Of a stretch of DNA of 7,149 nt, positions 5,760 to 7,149 are shown piece after piece. How positions within the stretch are numbered: the stretch's first letter is position 1; every line of letters begins with the position of its first letter. Source of the stretch: Marinovum sp. (GTDB lineage: Bacteria > Pseudomonadota > Alphaproteobacteria > Rhodobacterales > Rhodobacteraceae); the NCBI GenBank assembly GCA_002684375.1, contig NYVC01000018.1, forward strand, positions 29,866 to 37,014, read 5' to 3'. The notes under the pieces were generated by a model that was not told the origin of the DNA, did no database searches, and was given only the letters and a program-made list of their open reading frames with translations. Both the position numbers and the translations under genes were made by a program.

Positions 5760-6719
5760 ATGCACATACCCCCCCTTTTTCTTTTTGGCCTTGCCATATC
5801 GGGCGCCGTTGCTCTGTCTACTGCAGCGGCGGCGTTTCCTGTCACTGTTAAAAGCTGTGACCGCACCGTGACATATCAAGCACCGCCAAAAGCCGCCGTC
5901 TCCAATGATGTCAATCTCACCGAAATGATGCTGGTGCTTGGTCTGACCGATCACATGGTCGGCTTTACCGGTATCAGCGGCTGGAAGACCCTTGATGCGA
6001 AAATGCGTGATGGCATCTCCGAACTGCCGGAACTGGCCGCCCGCTATCCGTCAAAAGAGGTGTTGATCGGCGCGGATGCTGATTTCTACTTTGCCGGTTG
6101 GAATTATGGCATGAAAGTCGGTGGAGAGGTGTCACCGGACACATTGGCGCCGTTTGGGATCAACGTCTATGAGCTGACGGAAAGCTGTATCCATATTGGC
6201 CCAAAAGAACCGGCAAGCATGAACGATATGTATAGCGACCTGCTTAACCTCGGGACTATTTTTGGCGTTACCGATCGCGCGGAAACCTTGGTTGACGCCT
6301 ATAAAAGCGATCTTGCGGCCCATCGGGAAACATTGTCAAAGCTGGCGAGCCCGCCTCGAGTTTTTGTCTATGATAGTGGCGAAGATGCACCCTTTACCTC
6401 GGGGCGTTATGGAATGCCCAATGCGCTTATTGAAGCCGCCGGCGGTCGCAACATTATGGATGATTTCGACAAAAGCTGGGGCACCGTGGGTTGGGAAGAG
6501 GTGGTCGAACGCAATCCCGAAATTATCGTGATCGTCAATTATGGGGATGTCACTGCGGAAGAAAAGCGTCAGTTCATGCGCGCCAATCCAGCGTTTTCCG
6601 ATCTTGATGCGGTGAAAAACAACCGTTTTGTCGTTCTCGAATACGTTGCAGCAACCCCTGGTCCCCGCAATATTGATGCGATCAAAGCGCTGGCAACGGC
6701 GTTTCGCAGCAGTCACTAA
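5760..6719 (+). CDS. btuF: BtuF-like periplasmic binding protein of a probable corrinoid importer
   Basis: A 319-residue cluster A-II solute-binding protein (periplasmic binding protein 2 / FecB-BtuF superfamily). It has a signal peptide with an Ala-rich end and a likely cut after Ala25 (AAA|FPV). There is no lipobox, so it should be a free periplasmic protein. The N-lobe opens with VTVKSCDRTVTYQAPP and SNDVNLTEMMLVLGL (48-62), the usual 'NLTEMLLALGL' strand-helix. The C-lobe holds GTVGWEEVVERNPEIIVIVN, the family's 'W E . . . . . . P . . I' motif. Cys33 and Cys143 are the only Cys pair of the mature chain and could form a disulfide. The sequence is not close to E. coli BtuF, and this branch is often labelled iron-complex binding. 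The riboswitch and partner genes favour cobalamin or cobinamide, but an iron chelate is not excluded. AAGAGA at 5749-5754 is a modest ribosome binding site. Confidence 0.82.
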   Translation: MHIPPLFLFGLAISGAVALSTAAAAFPVTVKSCDRTVTYQAPPKAAVSNDVNLTEMMLVLGLTDHMVGFTGISGWKTLDAKMRDGISELPELAARYPSKEVLIGADADFYFAGWNYGMKVGGEVSPDTLAPFGINVYELTESCIHIGPKEPASMNDMYSDLLNLGTIFGVTDRAETLVDAYKSDLAAHRETLSKLASPPRVFVYDSGEDAPFTSGRYGMPNALIEAAGGRNIMDDFDKSWGTVGWEEVVERNPEIIVIVNYGDVTAEEKRQFMRANPAFSDLDAVKNNRFVVLEYVAATPGPRNIDAIKALATAFRSSH

Positions 6720-6721
6720 AG

Positions 6722-7149
6722 ATGACAAAGCCCCAACCTGACACCTCAGACTGCGCGCGTATTGGCCCGAAAATCTGGCGCTCAAAGCTGTGGATATTGC
6801 TGTCCGGGTTGGGTCTGTTGCTGCTGTCATTGTCCGTGGCAATAAGCGTGGGCAGCGTTGCCATTCCGATGCCAACAGTTTGGGGGGTATTACTGTATAA
6901 AATTGCCCCCGCCCTGCTCGAGCCAAGCTGGTCACCGGGGCGCGAGGCAATCATCTGGGATATTCGCTTTCCGCGGGCAGTTCTGGCCTGTTTGGTGGGC
7001 GCGGGTCTGGCCATCGTCGGGGCAAGCTTGCAGTCAGTCACTCGTAACCCTTTGGCAGACCCTCATCTGCTGGGCATTTCCTCGGGCGGGGCGTTTGGAG
7101 CTATTCTGGCGCTTTTACACACTGGGTTATTTCTTGGCCTATTGACCGT
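6722..7149 (+). CDS. btuC: BtuC-like FecCD-family permease, 5' portion (truncated by window end)
   Basis: The first 142 residues of an inner-membrane permease of the FecCD/BtuC family; full proteins are usually about 330-350 residues with ten membrane helices per subunit. A cytoplasmic N-terminus of about 20 residues precedes the first helix (about 23-48). The hallmark WDIRFPRAV (79-87) is followed by GAGLAIVGASLQSVTRNPLA (93-112) and DPHLLGISSGGAFGA (113-127), all diagnostic of the family. ATG 6722 lies two bases after the stop of the binding-protein gene, so the three transporter genes form one transcript in the order D-F-C. The frame remains open to the last base. The B12 assignment again rests on the riboswitch; the motifs fit siderophore permeases equally well. 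Confidence 0.9.
   Translation, partial: MTKPQPDTSDCARIGPKIWRSKLWILLSGLGLLLLSLSVAISVGSVAIPMPTVWGVLLYKIAPALLEPSWSPGREAIIWDIRFPRAVLACLVGAGLAIVGASLQSVTRNPLADPHLLGISSGGAFGAILALLHTGLFLGLLT

Noticed and set aside
6336..6950. Long minus-strand open frame opposite btuF/btuC
   Set aside because: It overlaps two solid genes in antisense and has no recognisable motif.
6858..7145. Plus-strand open frame near the window end
   Set aside because: The adjacent frame starting at 6722 gives an unmistakable FecCD-family permease across the same bases.

Overview
The window suggests an alphaproteobacterium, most likely a Rhodobacterales/roseobacter-type genome. The basis is moderate GC with many GC-rich third codon positions, the style of the predicted proteins, and a near-consensus Fur/Mur-type operator in front of a SitABCD transporter. 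This is inferred from sequence feel only; no search was run.

Layout. (1) Bases 2-455 hold the 3' end of a gene that looks like an isoprenylcysteine methyltransferase-family membrane protein. It appears broken by one extra G in a GGGG run at 173-176. A hairpin sits over its stop codon. (2) Bases 456-869 contain no recognisable gene. One open frame on the minus strand (285-830) has a good Shine-Dalgarno, but its downstream part lies antisense to region 1. (3) Bases 870-954 are a compact control region: an almost perfect Fur-family box, a TTGACT -35 element, a second weaker box inside the promoter spacer, and a third, poor match touching the start codon. (4) Bases 955-4532 are a complete sitABCD operon for high-affinity Mn2+/Fe2+ uptake (binding protein, ATPase, two homologous permeases). 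The last three genes are packed with 8-base and 1-base overlaps. (5) Bases 4559-4584 are a perfect 9-bp inverted repeat, followed by a cobalamin riboswitch (about 4589-4777) with a full B12 box and a regulatory-looking hairpin next to a strong ribosome binding site. (6) Bases 4823-4975 encode an unrecognised 50-residue protein as the first gene after the riboswitch. It overlaps the next gene by ATGA. (7) Bases 4972-7149 encode an ABC importer of the BtuCDF/FecBCDE type in the order ATPase, binding protein, permease. The permease runs off the window.

Functionally, the window joins two periplasmic nutrient-uptake systems: a divalent-metal importer probably repressed by an iron- or manganese-sensing Fur-family regulator, and a corrinoid importer controlled by B12 through the riboswitch. 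The least explained parts are the 50-residue protein at the head of the B12 operon and the minus-strand frame divergent from sitA.
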